Assembly (NCBI GenBank): GCA_964454645.1
Contig: CAYVTM010000006.1
Location: 62,001-126,000 of the forward strand
Direction: 5' to 3'
Length of the DNA stretch: 64,000 bases
Source: CAYVTM01 sp964454645
GTDB lineage: Bacteria > Bacteroidota > Bacteroidia > Sphingobacteriales > Sphingobacteriaceae
The position numbers and the translations under genes are program-made. Positions 50,866 to 59,759 of the stretch are shown piece by piece. The notes under the pieces are model-generated. The model was given only the letters and a program-made list of their open reading frames with translations, was not told the DNA's origin and ran no database searches. Position 1 is the first letter of the stretch. Each line of letters starts with the position of its first letter.

Positions 50866-52980
50866 GGGTTCTAATTTTTGTAAAGGTACATTTTTCGAAT
50901 CTATTCTTTTAATTTTTATACGATAAGCACCCGATAAATACGTCGAATATAGGGGATTATTGCTCATTCCGAGCAGTTTTATATAATTTTCAGCATTCGT
51001 ATATGCACTGGTAAGGATATGTGCCCCGGGTGCCAAAGAAGCTATTAGCTTCAGATGAGAAGGATAAACGTTATCGCTTATCAGTATATGGGGTTTAAAT
51101 ATTTTTAACAGTGATGTATCAATTTTATTTTCCAGCAGGAGGATACGTTGATTGCCCATTTGTAAACAAGGGTATTTTAATTTTACCTGTGAATAATTTC
51201 CATCGGATTGTATGGGAATCATTGCCTTGCTCCGGTATCCGTAACTTGCATTCTGAATAAGCACACTATCGCCGGATGCTAATGGATTTTTATGAAAGAT
51301 ATAAAGTGTATCGCCATCGAACCAGGATATCAGGCGATTGCTGTTTGAATGATAAATACTCAGTTCTGGATTTATCCGGCGGTAGATGTTTTGACAGAAC
51401 CCGTATGCGGTCAGGATGGAGAACAAAGCTAAGCTGTATCTTAAATATTTTGTTTTCTTTTGTGTGATGTATATGAACAGTGTGATACAAAACAAATACA
51501 GAATCAATACTTCTTTCCCGTCGAAAAATAACTGATCGCTGGTAGCAAAAGGAAGTGAAGCGAAAAAATCCAGTATATTATTCATCAGACGTATGCTGTA
51601 CATAAGCAGATAGGCAATGAGATCGGAGAGGAAGGGAATGAATGCGACAAAGAGTAAAGCCATTCCGGCATACAGGATAATGCCCGATAAGGGAATGACT
51701 AATATGTTTGCGAATAAAAAGTAGTTGGGAAATTTATGAAAATAATATACACTCATAAGGAAGGTGCTGAGTTGTGCCGCAATGGATACTGCCGCCATCA
51801 GCCAGATTTTATCGACCCAATTATTTTTGAAGCGTAGTAATTCATAAATTCCTTTTTGAAAGTAGAGAATTCCGGCAACCGCTAAATAGGAAAGGATAAA
51901 CCCGATGTCGAAAATATAAAAAGGATTTATACTCAACAGGAAGAATGCCGAAGCGGCTAATAAATTAAAGGCATTGCTGCGTCGCTTGAAATTGATTCCC
52001 ACTGTTGTAAAACTCAGCATGGTTGCCGATCTGCATACCGATGGCGATAAGCCGGTCAGTAAGGCATAGAACCAAACGAATGCAATCAACAGCACTACTT
52101 TCAGCAATCGTGTTCTGCGTCCGGGTAGTATAAAAGAAACAATAATATTGAGTACAATGTAAATGATTCCCACATGCAACCCTGAAACGGATAAGATATG
52201 TATGGTTCCGGTATCGGAATAGATACGCATCAGTTCTTCGCTCAGTTCGGCACGGTAACCCAGTATTAATGCCGCACACATATTGTATGCCTCATCATCA
52301 CTCAGTTCTTCCCTGAGTATGGAAATCAATTTTTTACATAATTGTACGCTATAAGCTTCTATTGAGAAACCGGCTTGGTAAGCTATTGTATGCACTTCTG
52401 AAATTTTCGGATAACTCTGATGAAAAATATTGTTGACGGCTAAGTAGCGTTTGTAATTAAAGCCTCCCGGATTTTTTTGTGCAGGAATTTCCGAATACTT
52501 CGCCGGAAGCTGTATGCGACTGCCATAGGATATATGCAGTGAATCGGATGGAAGGAGATAAACCATTAGGTTTCCTTGTAATTTTTCTCCGTTTTCATTA
52601 CTCAGTACCCTCCCTTTAAAACGCATGTATTTCGGGCCCTTCCGGGGTTCATCATCTACTTCTAGTAATAAATATTTTTGATCATGTTTGCTGAAATGAT
52701 GAGATCCGGAATATTGATAATGTTGATAGGAAAGCAGGAAGCCGGTTCCGAATAAGATAAGATACACGCAAACTCCGTTGTATAGTTTGAATGTGAAATT
52801 TTTTATGAGAAACCCGCAAAGCAAATAAATAAAAAGGATACAGGATATTCCGCTTAAGATAAAACTGAGTGGAATAACAGGGTTGTCCGCATAATTCCAT
52901 TCGAATGCTGCAATAATTCCCAAGCCAAAAGGAATACATAGACGAATGTAAGGAATAGAGCGTATTTCTTTGCGAATCAT
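50191..52980 (-). CDS. comEC: ComEC/Rec2 competence protein, fused in frame to a secreted protein gene
   Basis: The frame is 929 residues. Residues 1-705 (52980-50866) are ComEC: an N-terminal soluble OB-like region (EVDDEPRKGPKYMRFKGRVL), the competence core IYSDTGTIHILSVSGLHVGII with the TGL and SVCRSATMLSFTTVG motifs, and many membrane helices. The C-terminal beta-lactamase-like domain is weak (LISWFDGDTLYIFHKNPL), as in many Bacteroidota. ComEC forms the inner-membrane DNA channel. No stop occurs at the end; the frame continues into an ATG at 50865, which begins a separate-looking secreted protein with a signal peptide. Upstream it overlaps the HhH-barrel stop by 4 nt (ATGA). See the entry at 50191-50865. 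Confidence 0.9.
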   Translation of the reverse strand: MIRKEIRSIPYIRLCIPFGLGIIAAFEWNYADNPVIPLSFILSGISCILFIYLLCGFLIKNFTFKLYNGVCVYLILFGTGFLLSYQHYQYSGSHHFSKHDQKYLLLEVDDEPRKGPKYMRFKGRVLSNENGEKLQGNLMVYLLPSDSLHISYGSRIQLPAKYSEIPAQKNPGGFNYKRYLAVNNIFHQSYPKISEVHTIAYQAGFSIEAYSVQLCKKLISILREELSDDEAYNMCAALILGYRAELSEELMRIYSDTGTIHILSVSGLHVGIIYIVLNIIVSFILPGRRTRLLKVVLLIAFVWFYALLTGLSPSVCRSATMLSFTTVGINFKRRSNAFNLLAASAFFLLSINPFYIFDIGFILSYLAVAGILYFQKGIYELLRFKNNWVDKIWLMAAVSIAAQLSTFLMSVYYFHKFPNYFLFANILVIPLSGIILYAGMALLFVAFIPFLSDLIAYLLMYSIRLMNNILDFFASLPFATSDQLFFDGKEVLILYLFCITLFIYITQKKTKYLRYSLALFSILTAYGFCQNIYRRINPELSIYHSNSNRLISWFDGDTLYIFHKNPLASGDSVLIQNASYGYRSKAMIPIQSDGNYSQVKLKYPCLQMGNQRILLLENKIDTSLLKIFKPHILISDNVYPSHLKLIASLAPGAHILTSAYTNAENYIKLLGMSNNPLYSTYLSGAYRIKIKRIDSKNVPLQKLEPMKKAIFLNTLLLLLVVQTTVFAQKKFNEGTIVYSISVDAAELGMMAAMMPSEMTMKIKGNFSRTEMEAPMMGKTIAINNSKNNTGVMLMDLMDKKFALTIDEKFMKSQMGKMPDYSITETIQTKEILGYTCKKVVLTDKQTLDEMTVYYTEEIPYHGTAMTSQLQTIKGMPMEYTTTMQGVSMSIKVKSIVAEKLSDELFKQPAEYKIVTQEQLMQAMMGGDTN
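50881..50888 (-). promoter_or_regulatory. Near-consensus -7 box TACCTTTA before the secreted protein gene
   Basis: One mismatch to TAnnTTTG (final G to A), 15 nt before the ATG at 50865, inside the ComEC reading frame. Confidence 0.3.
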
Positions 52981-54842
52981 ATCTTGTAATATAACTGGGT
53001 TTTGTATTCATAATGCTTGTCCGGTCCGCTTTGGTTATAGGCATATTTCAAGGCAAGCTGTATGCTTTTGCTGATCTTGTAGCGGACGTTGATGTAGAAC
53101 CGATTTCCCTGATCGTTAATTACAGGCATGGAATAAGCTCCGGGCAAATCGGCTTCGTATGCATACAAACGGGCATCGTAATCTTCTACATTAAATATGC
53201 GGTACCCGCTGCTGAAGGATAAGGCTTTGCTCATGGGTTTGTACCCGAGTTCGAGCATACAGAAATTCCCCCGGTCTTTTTTTAAAGGAGTTCGGAAATA
53301 GGCTTGTTCATACATGCTTTTCAGGAGTATGGAAGAACTTAATTTATAAGTATATACAATGCGGTAAGCAAGCCGACGGGTTTCATTGACCTGCTTCAGT
53401 TGCTGTTCTTCTGTATTTTCATTTCTGTATTTTTCTTTGTATCGAATACGTATGGAAAGGGCCTGCTGTTTCTTTAAAGAAATATCGCAATTACTGATGG
53501 TTGAATAGCCATAAGATGCTTTATCGATACGATATTGATTCAGGCGAAATTGAAAGAGATCGACCGACTGACTCAGGCTGACCCGTTTGTTGGCTTTGTA
53601 ATTAGCTCCCCAAAATATTCCCTGTTCGTTCCTGTTCGTACTGTTTTCTCCAAATGCGGAAGCATAAGGAGCATTGTAATTTCCTGCATAGTTTCTATAC
53701 AAAATATTCAGGGTTAAACCATTAGCCGGCACACATATCAATCCCTGAATCCATGCCCATGCTGTGTGATATAAAGCAAGCTCCCCGAACCAGAGCAGAT
53801 TTAGATGAGAAAAAGTGTAGTCCATAGATAAGGACGGTTGGGGAGCTAAAATGCTGTATTCATTAATGTGTTGTAGTCCTATTTGAATACGATTGTGGTT
53901 ATAGCGGATACTTGTTCCCGAAAGTTTTTTCCTTTGTCCATATTTTTTGGAAAGCTCTAAAGAATTGCGGTGCAATCCCGTTCCGGAGCCGCTGTCTACC
54001 GGGGTGCTGGAATAAAATGTATGTATGCTGAAACGTTTCAGTGGAATACTGAGAGCAATGCCACGATTGAAATTTATTTCCATGGCAGAGGCATAAGGAT
54101 GAAATATTTTTCCCGAGCGTTTGATGCCTAACATATCAATAGAAGCAATAGCTGTACGTCCCTGGTTTATCAGTAAACCTTGACCGAATCCGACTTGAAA
54201 ATCTCCTAAAATTAAAGTGCTGAAAAGGGTACGATTGTAGAGATGGATATTTCCTGAAAGATGGTCGAAACCCTGCGCATTAGAACCCTTGAAGAATTCT
54301 TCTCCGGGGTCTTTCTCTCCACATAATGCAATTCCTCCGAATCCGTTTTGTTCAAATCCTAAGCGCAGGTAATGCTTCGACATACTTCCTAAATATTTTT
54401 TCTTATCGGGATTGTTGCTTCTTTCCGAAACTCTGTAAAGAATATTTCCCGAAATTTTACGATGATCGAAACGAATTCTTGTGTCGGTCTCTACTTTTAC
54501 ATAGGGTAAAATCCTGAAAATACTTTCGGTATCGAAATAATCGACCGATTGTAATTCGTAAATACTTATCAGTTCTCCGAATAATATAATATGCTCCCGC
54601 AATGTCTCTATTTGCAAAGCATTCAGAAGGTAGAGCTGCTCAAGTTCTTTCAGATTGTTTTTCCGAATGAGAATTGGATGTTCAAGATAATAGGATAATT
54701 GTTCGGCGATAATACTCAGGTCATTTTCCTCATCTTCGTTAAAGAAGGTATTTAACTGTATTTCTTCTGTATCTGTTTGCGACCAAACGGGAAAAGCTGC
54801 AAACATCAACAGCAAAAACATACTAGATAGTTTATAATTCAT
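52977..54842 (-). CDS. Outer-membrane beta-barrel with N-terminal helix-hairpin-helix region
   Basis: A 621-residue exported protein. A signal peptide (MNYKLSSMFLLLMFAAFPVWSQ) leads to an acidic linker and, at about residues 45-115, a region resembling tandem helix-hairpin-helix motifs (HPILIRKNNLKELEQLYLLN, ALQIETLREHIILFGELISI, YELQSVDYFDTESIFRILPY). Residues 130 to the end form alternating strands of an outer-membrane barrel with a terminal aromatic YKI. Helix-hairpin-helix motifs bind DNA without sequence preference, as in ComEA. Position directly before comEC with a 4-nt overlap makes a DNA-uptake role plausible. The TTG at 54854 extends the frame, but the ATG at 54842 gives the normal signal peptide. 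Confidence 0.82.
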   Translation of the reverse strand: MNYKLSSMFLLLMFAAFPVWSQTDTEEIQLNTFFNEDEENDLSIIAEQLSYYLEHPILIRKNNLKELEQLYLLNALQIETLREHIILFGELISIYELQSVDYFDTESIFRILPYVKVETDTRIRFDHRKISGNILYRVSERSNNPDKKKYLGSMSKHYLRLGFEQNGFGGIALCGEKDPGEEFFKGSNAQGFDHLSGNIHLYNRTLFSTLILGDFQVGFGQGLLINQGRTAIASIDMLGIKRSGKIFHPYASAMEINFNRGIALSIPLKRFSIHTFYSSTPVDSGSGTGLHRNSLELSKKYGQRKKLSGTSIRYNHNRIQIGLQHINEYSILAPQPSLSMDYTFSHLNLLWFGELALYHTAWAWIQGLICVPANGLTLNILYRNYAGNYNAPYASAFGENSTNRNEQGIFWGANYKANKRVSLSQSVDLFQFRLNQYRIDKASYGYSTISNCDISLKKQQALSIRIRYKEKYRNENTEEQQLKQVNETRRLAYRIVYTYKLSSSILLKSMYEQAYFRTPLKKDRGNFCMLELGYKPMSKALSFSSGYRIFNVEDYDARLYAYEADLPGAYSMPVINDQGNRFYINVRYKISKSIQLALKYAYNQSGPDKHYEYKTQLYYKI

Positions 54843-55617
54843 AACGCAATCCAATGGCTGTTGAATGATCGAGTACAGGATGTGTATGACAGGATATATC
54901 GATATGTATATCAGAAAGCTTATAAGTTAACCCAAAGCTGAATGCTTCTGTTGCTGTCTGAAAACCTGTACGCAGGGTAAGTTCTTTCGTTACTATATAT
55001 TCCATACCACCATGTATGCTCTGTCTGTTTTGGAAATAGCTTAATTGAAAGCACATATTCACTTTATCGGAAAGTGTATATGCATAACCTGAGCTTATCG
55101 CTGAAGAGCCATAAGGTGTATATGCTCCGAGTCTTAGTTGTTCGATTGCAAACGCGAGGCTGCTTTTCTTGCTGAGTACATAACGTACACCTATATCCGG
55201 GTGGAGGTCGAAGTAATTGCTGTATCCCTGAAATGAATTTTGTTGTAAGCGGAAACGAATACCTGTAAACAGATTCAGCCCGAAGGCTCTGCTGTAATTC
55301 AATATATATCGGTTCTGAAAATAATAAGGATGTCCGAAATGTGCGATTCCGAATGAGAAGTTTTGTTTTTGATGAACAAGTGTATAAGAAGCTGAAAACA
55401 TATTCAGATCGGGAATCATAAACTGATTGGAGACATTGAACTCGAAGAATGAGCGCTGTAAAGAAAGTCCGGAAGGGTTACTGCCCCATAGCGACTGATT
55501 GTTTAGAGCAAGATTACTTTTAGCTAATGCCAGCGAACGTGCATCATCAAAAGCTTGTGCATAAAGTATCGCCGATTGGAAAATCAGAAAAAAGAAAAAA
55601 CATACAATCCTTCCCAT
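54832..55617 (-). CDS. Outer-membrane barrel protein, PorV-like (UPF0164-type)
   Basis: A 261-residue exported barrel. A signal peptide (IVCFFFFLIFQSAILYAQ) is followed by the family opening FDDARSLALAKSNLALNNQSLWGSNPSGL, which is typical of PorV/PorQ-like or type IX secretion-associated barrels, and by strands ending AIGLRYEL. The longer frame starts with GTG at 55635, but its first base is the last base of a promoter box, so that codon would not be in the mRNA; the ATG at 55617 is used. It overlaps the helix-hairpin-helix barrel gene by 11 nt, and these two and comEC form one run. Function not established. Confidence 0.75.
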   Translation of the reverse strand: MGRIVCFFFFLIFQSAILYAQAFDDARSLALAKSNLALNNQSLWGSNPSGLSLQRSFFEFNVSNQFMIPDLNMFSASYTLVHQKQNFSFGIAHFGHPYYFQNRYILNYSRAFGLNLFTGIRFRLQQNSFQGYSNYFDLHPDIGVRYVLSKKSSLAFAIEQLRLGAYTPYGSSAISSGYAYTLSDKVNMCFQLSYFQNRQSIHGGMEYIVTKELTLRTGFQTATEAFSFGLTYKLSDIHIDISCHTHPVLDHSTAIGLRYEL

Positions 55618-55634
55618 AACACTTGTCTTTTTCA

Positions 55635-55642
55635 CAAAGCTA
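55635..55642 (-). promoter_or_regulatory. Bacteroidota -7 promoter box TAGCTTTG for the barrel-comEC run
   Basis: Exact TAnnTTTG match, 17 nt before the ATG at 55617. It contains the first base of the false GTG start and would drive the barrel, HhH-barrel and comEC genes. Confidence 0.55.
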
Positions 55643-55681
55643 TGGTTGATGAAGGAGAATTAGAACTTTAGATATGCGGGT

Positions 55682-56017
55682 TTATAATTGATCCTTAATT
55701 TCTAATAAGAAATTCTTCAGGTTGTTTAAGGAGTCGATTACCTTTTGATTGTCGCGTAAGTCATTGGGGCGTTTTTTCATCTCTTCTTTGGCACCTTGCA
55801 GGGTATAGCCTTTTTCTTTTACAAGATGATGAATAATTTTCAGATGGTTTATATCCTCCTGAGTAAAAAGCCGGTTGCCCTTACGGTTTTTCTTAGGTTG
55901 TAAGATATCAAATTCACTCTCCCAAAAGCGAATCAGAGAAGCATTCACATGGAATATCTTCGCTACTTCGCCAATCGAATAATACAATTTCTGAGATTCG
56001 TATTCTTTGTAAGCCAT
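55682..56017 (-). CDS. MerR family transcriptional regulator
   Basis: A 111-residue MerR-type protein. The winged-helix N-terminus is LYYSIGEVAKIFHVNASLIRFWESEF, followed by KKNRKGNRLFTQEDINHLKIIHHLVKEKGYTLQGAKEEM, and a short coiled-coil tail. No metal-binding Cys are present, so it is not a metal sensor. The target is unknown; it lies 9 bp after the M23 gene on the same strand and may be read with it. Confidence 0.9.
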   Translation of the reverse strand: MAYKEYESQKLYYSIGEVAKIFHVNASLIRFWESEFDILQPKKNRKGNRLFTQEDINHLKIIHHLVKEKGYTLQGAKEEMKKRPNDLRDNQKVIDSLNNLKNFLLEIKDQL

Positions 56018-56025
56018 TCTTATTT

Positions 56026-57000
56026 TTAATCGAAAGATTGATTTGCTTTCGATGACATCTCTAACATTTGTTCGTATTCGGCCGGATTTAAATCGTTGTA
56101 GTAGAAATTGATCGGATTAATATGCTTACCGTTTTTAATTACTTCGTAGTGCAAGTGAGGAGCAGTGGAAGTTCCTGTATTTCCTACAAAACCGATTACT
56201 TCGCCACGTTTTACCGATTGACCACGACGCACTTTGATCCGACTCATGTGTCCATACAAGGTTTTGTATCCGTAGCCATGGTTAATCACAACATGGTTCC
56301 CATAACCTCTGCGCGATGCATCCGCCTCAATCACAACACCATCACCCGTAGCATAGATAGGTGTTCCCGTAGGTGCGGTAAAGTCCATCCCCGTATGCAT
56401 CTTTGAAGTTTTGTAAATAGGGTGGATACGGAACCCGAATCCCGAAGCCATGTGACGTAAACGTTTATTGGAAATAGGCTGTATTGCCGGAATGGATGCG
56501 AGTAGCTTACTTTTATTTTTTACTTCTTTCAGCAATTCGTCATACGATTTCGACTGTACATACATCTGCTTGGCAATACGGTCGAGTTTCTTGGTAGTTT
56601 CAATTACTACTTTCGAATAATCATAGTTCTCTAAATTTTTATACTTATTGACTCCTCCGTATCCGGCTTTACGAATATCGGATGGAATGGGGTCGGCTTC
56701 GAAAATTACCCGGTAAATATTATCGTCGCGTTCGCTCAAATCCTCCATAACTACATCCATAATCTTCAATCGGTCCTGCAGGAGGTCGAACTGTAAAGTC
56801 AATTGTTCAATCTCACGTTTCAATTGTTTTTCCTTAGGAGAGTCGATGTATGAGTAGGCGAATATCATAACGATACCTGCAAATACAGCGACAGATGCCA
56901 AATAACCGGTTACCCTCAGTATTTTTTTACCAATACTGACCTCTACTTTTTCATATTTTAGGGTGTGGGTATTGTAGAAGTATTTTACACGTTTAGCCAT
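56026..57000 (-). CDS. M23 family metallopeptidase
   Basis: A 324-residue membrane-anchored endopeptidase of the LytM/M23 type. One N-terminal helix (LASVAVFAGIVMIFAYSYI) is followed by a coiled coil (KEKQLKREIEQLTLQFDLLQDRLK). The catalytic domain has SGFGFRIHPIYKTSKMHTGMDF, giving the His-x3-Asp zinc motif, and the late HLHYEVIKNGKHINP. It cuts peptide cross-links of peptidoglycan, or acts as an activator if inactive; the motifs are complete. Its promoter box is at 57026-57033 and the MerR gene follows 8 bp later. Confidence 0.93.
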   Translation of the reverse strand: MAKRVKYFYNTHTLKYEKVEVSIGKKILRVTGYLASVAVFAGIVMIFAYSYIDSPKEKQLKREIEQLTLQFDLLQDRLKIMDVVMEDLSERDDNIYRVIFEADPIPSDIRKAGYGGVNKYKNLENYDYSKVVIETTKKLDRIAKQMYVQSKSYDELLKEVKNKSKLLASIPAIQPISNKRLRHMASGFGFRIHPIYKTSKMHTGMDFTAPTGTPIYATGDGVVIEADASRRGYGNHVVINHGYGYKTLYGHMSRIKVRRGQSVKRGEVIGFVGNTGTSTAPHLHYEVIKNGKHINPINFYYNDLNPAEYEQMLEMSSKANQSFD

Positions 57001-57025
57001 TCTGAATCAAATCTGTGAAACTGCA

Positions 57026-57033
57026 CAAAGTTA
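57026..57033 (-). promoter_or_regulatory. Bacteroidota -7 promoter box TAACTTTG for the M23 gene
   Basis: Exact TAnnTTTG match, 25 nt before the ATG at 57000. Confidence 0.55.
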
Positions 57034-57102
57034 ATAAATATGGCTTAAAATAAGAGAAATATGCTAAGCTTCTGAAAATGTAGATTTTTTCGTTTAAAAC
57101 GC

Positions 57103-57110
57103 TATTTTTG
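57103..57110 (+). promoter_or_regulatory. Bacteroidota -7 promoter box TATTTTTG for alaS
   Basis: Exact TAnnTTTG match ending 6 nt before the alaS ATG at 57117. A TTG at 57108 inside the box is a false start. Confidence 0.65.
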
Positions 57111-57116
57111 CCCTCT

Positions 57117-59729
57117 ATGAACTCCAGAGACATACGCAAAGCGTTTTTAGATTTTTTCGAAGCACGTCAACATAAAATTGTTCCCTCGGCACCTATGGTG
57201 GTGAAAAACGATCCCAGCCTGATGTTTATTAATTCGGGTATGGCTCCGTTTAAATCTATCTTCTTAGGCGAAAGCCCGGTCAAATACAGCCGGGTTGCCG
57301 ATACCCAAAAGTGTTTGCGGGTATCCGGAAAACACAATGATTTGGAAGAAGTGGGTATAGACACCTATCACCATACCATGTTCGAAATGCTAGGAAACTG
57401 GTCATTTGGTGATTATTTTAAGAAAGAAGCAATTCCCTGGGCATGGGAATTACTTACAGAAGTGTATGGAATTCCCCGGGATCGTTTGTACGTTACCATT
57501 TTTGAAGGGGATGAAAAAGAAAACCTGGAGCGTGATGCAGAAACCTGTGAAATTTGGAAAAGCTTAATAGACGAAAATCGCATTCTGAATGGGAATAAAA
57601 AAGATAATTTCTGGGAAATGGGAGATACTGGCCCCTGCGGTCCCTGCTCCGAGATACATATCGACTTACGTACGGATGCCGAACGTGCGAAAGTTCCCGG
57701 TAAAGACTTAGTGAATAAAGATCATCCGCAGGTAGTAGAAATATGGAACAATGTATTCATGCAGTATCAACGCATGGCAAATGGGAGTTTAGTCCCTTTA
57801 CCTGCCAAGCACGTGGATACGGGGATGGGATTCGAGCGTTTATGTATGGCTTTGCAAGGAAAAACTTCGAATTACGATACAGATGTTTTTCAACCCCTGA
57901 TACAATTTATCGCTCAGGAAAGCAAAATCCCATACGGGAAAAACGAACAAACGGATATCGCCATGCGTGTAATGGCCGATCATATTCGCGCGATTGCTTT
58001 TTGTATTACGGATGGTCAATTACCTTCAAACACCGGTGCGGGTTATGTCATCCGTCGTATCTTACGCCGTGCCGTACGTTATGCTTATACTTATCTGAAT
58101 TTTAAAGAAGCGTTTTTATATCGCCTAACAGATATTATCGCCAATCAATTTGAGGGTGTTTTTGATGAATTGAAAACACAAAAAGAATTTGTGAAGAAAG
58201 TAATTATGGAAGAAGAAAGTTCTTTCTTAAGGACGCTGTCTACAGGGATACAACGTTTCGAAAAATATGAATCCGATAGCCAAAATATTTCGGGAGAATT
58301 TGCTTTTGAATTGTTCGATACCTATGGCTTTCCGGTAGATTTAACCCGGTTGATGGCTCGCGAAAAAGGTTGGACAGTTGATATGGAAGGATTCCTGAAA
58401 GCCCTCGAAGAGCAGAAGAATCGCTCGCGTGTGGCTACCACCATCGATACCGGGGATTGGGTGGAATTGAAGAAAGATGAAGAGACGGAATTTATAGGGT
58501 ACGATAGCCTGGAGGCAGAATCGGAAATAGTAAAATACCGAAAGGTAAAAGCAAAAGGGAAAGAGCTTTATCAGATTGTTTTAAACCGTACTCCTTTTTA
58601 TGCAGAGAGTGGCGGACAAGTAGGAGATACGGGTGTATTGGAAAACGCAGGAGAAATTATCAGGATCATCGATACCCGGAAAGAAAATAATTTAATTGTT
58701 CATTTGACAGATAAATTGCCGGGAAACCTTCAGTCTGTATTTAAGGCAAAGGTAGATGCTGCAAAACGCACCTCGACTGCAAACAATCATTCGGCTACGC
58801 ACTTATTGCACGCTGCCTTGAAACAGGTTTTGGGTGCGCATGTCAATCAAAAAGGCTCCCTGGTAAATGAACAGTACCTGCGTTTCGACTTTTCACATTT
58901 TGCCAAAGTGACGGATGAGGAACTGAAAGCGATTGAGAAAATTGTGAATGAAAAAATATTCGAAAATATTGCTTTGAAAGAGCAGCGCAACGTACCTTAT
59001 CAGGAAGCAATCAATTCGGGAGTGACAGCCTTGTTCGGTGAGAAGTATGGCGATTTCGTACGTGTGATTACTTTTGATGACTCTTTCTCGAAAGAGTTAT
59101 GTGGAGGTACACATGTTTCATCAAGCGGAAAAATAGGGATGTTTAAAATTATTGCCGAAAGTGCCGTAGCGGCAGGAGTTCGGCGTATTGAAGCCATTAG
59201 CGGAGAAGCTGCCATGAACTATATGAATAAGCAATTGGCTTTGCTGGATGAGTTGAAGGCATTGTTAAAAAATCCCGCCGACCCTAAGAAAAGCTTGGAG
59301 TTGTTGATAGAGGAGCAAGCTAAATTGAAGAGACAAGTGGATCAGTATGCTGCCGGTAAAGCACAACAAATAAAAAAACAATTGCTGGATGAAGTGAAAG
59401 ATATAAACGGAGTAGCTTTCCTTGCAGCAAAGATCGATTTACCCAATGCCGACTTAGTAAAAAACCTGGCTTTTGAATTACGCAATCAATTGCAAAAGGC
59501 ATTTGTTGTTTTGGGAGCAATCATTGAAGATAAGCCGCATCTGGCAGTAATTATTTCGGATGAGCTAGTCCAAGAAAGAAAGCTGAATGCCAGTACGATT
59601 GTCAGGGCCTTAGGAAAAGATATTCAGGGAGGAGGAGGAGGACAGCCTTTTTTTGCAACTGCGGGAGGTAAAGATGTCGAGGGAATCGATAAGGCTTTGA
59701 AGAACGCAGTAAATTACATTACAGGTTAA
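57117..59729 (+). CDS. alaS: Alanine--tRNA ligase
   Basis: An 870-residue AlaRS. The class II core begins NSRDIRKAFLDFFEARQHKIVPSAPMV, with FINSGMAPFK and the motif 2 region RVADTQKCLRVSGKHNDLEEVG. The editing domain has the zinc motifs NNHSATHLLHAAL and CGGTHV, and the C-terminal domain ends with the Gly-rich GKDIQGGGGGQPFFATAGG. It charges tRNA-Ala and clears Ser/Gly mischarging. Start is ATG 57117, with almost no leader. It is followed after 30 bp by an acyltransferase gene. Confidence 0.97.
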   Translation: MNSRDIRKAFLDFFEARQHKIVPSAPMVVKNDPSLMFINSGMAPFKSIFLGESPVKYSRVADTQKCLRVSGKHNDLEEVGIDTYHHTMFEMLGNWSFGDYFKKEAIPWAWELLTEVYGIPRDRLYVTIFEGDEKENLERDAETCEIWKSLIDENRILNGNKKDNFWEMGDTGPCGPCSEIHIDLRTDAERAKVPGKDLVNKDHPQVVEIWNNVFMQYQRMANGSLVPLPAKHVDTGMGFERLCMALQGKTSNYDTDVFQPLIQFIAQESKIPYGKNEQTDIAMRVMADHIRAIAFCITDGQLPSNTGAGYVIRRILRRAVRYAYTYLNFKEAFLYRLTDIIANQFEGVFDELKTQKEFVKKVIMEEESSFLRTLSTGIQRFEKYESDSQNISGEFAFELFDTYGFPVDLTRLMAREKGWTVDMEGFLKALEEQKNRSRVATTIDTGDWVELKKDEETEFIGYDSLEAESEIVKYRKVKAKGKELYQIVLNRTPFYAESGGQVGDTGVLENAGEIIRIIDTRKENNLIVHLTDKLPGNLQSVFKAKVDAAKRTSTANNHSATHLLHAALKQVLGAHVNQKGSLVNEQYLRFDFSHFAKVTDEELKAIEKIVNEKIFENIALKEQRNVPYQEAINSGVTALFGEKYGDFVRVITFDDSFSKELCGGTHVSSSGKIGMFKIIAESAVAAGVRRIEAISGEAAMNYMNKQLALLDELKALLKNPADPKKSLELLIEEQAKLKRQVDQYAAGKAQQIKKQLLDEVKDINGVAFLAAKIDLPNADLVKNLAFELRNQLQKAFVVLGAIIEDKPHLAVIISDELVQERKLNASTIVRALGKDIQGGGGGQPFFATAGGKDVEGIDKALKNAVNYITG

Positions 59730-59759
59730 ATTATTTTCGAACTTTCTAAGCAAAAGGCA

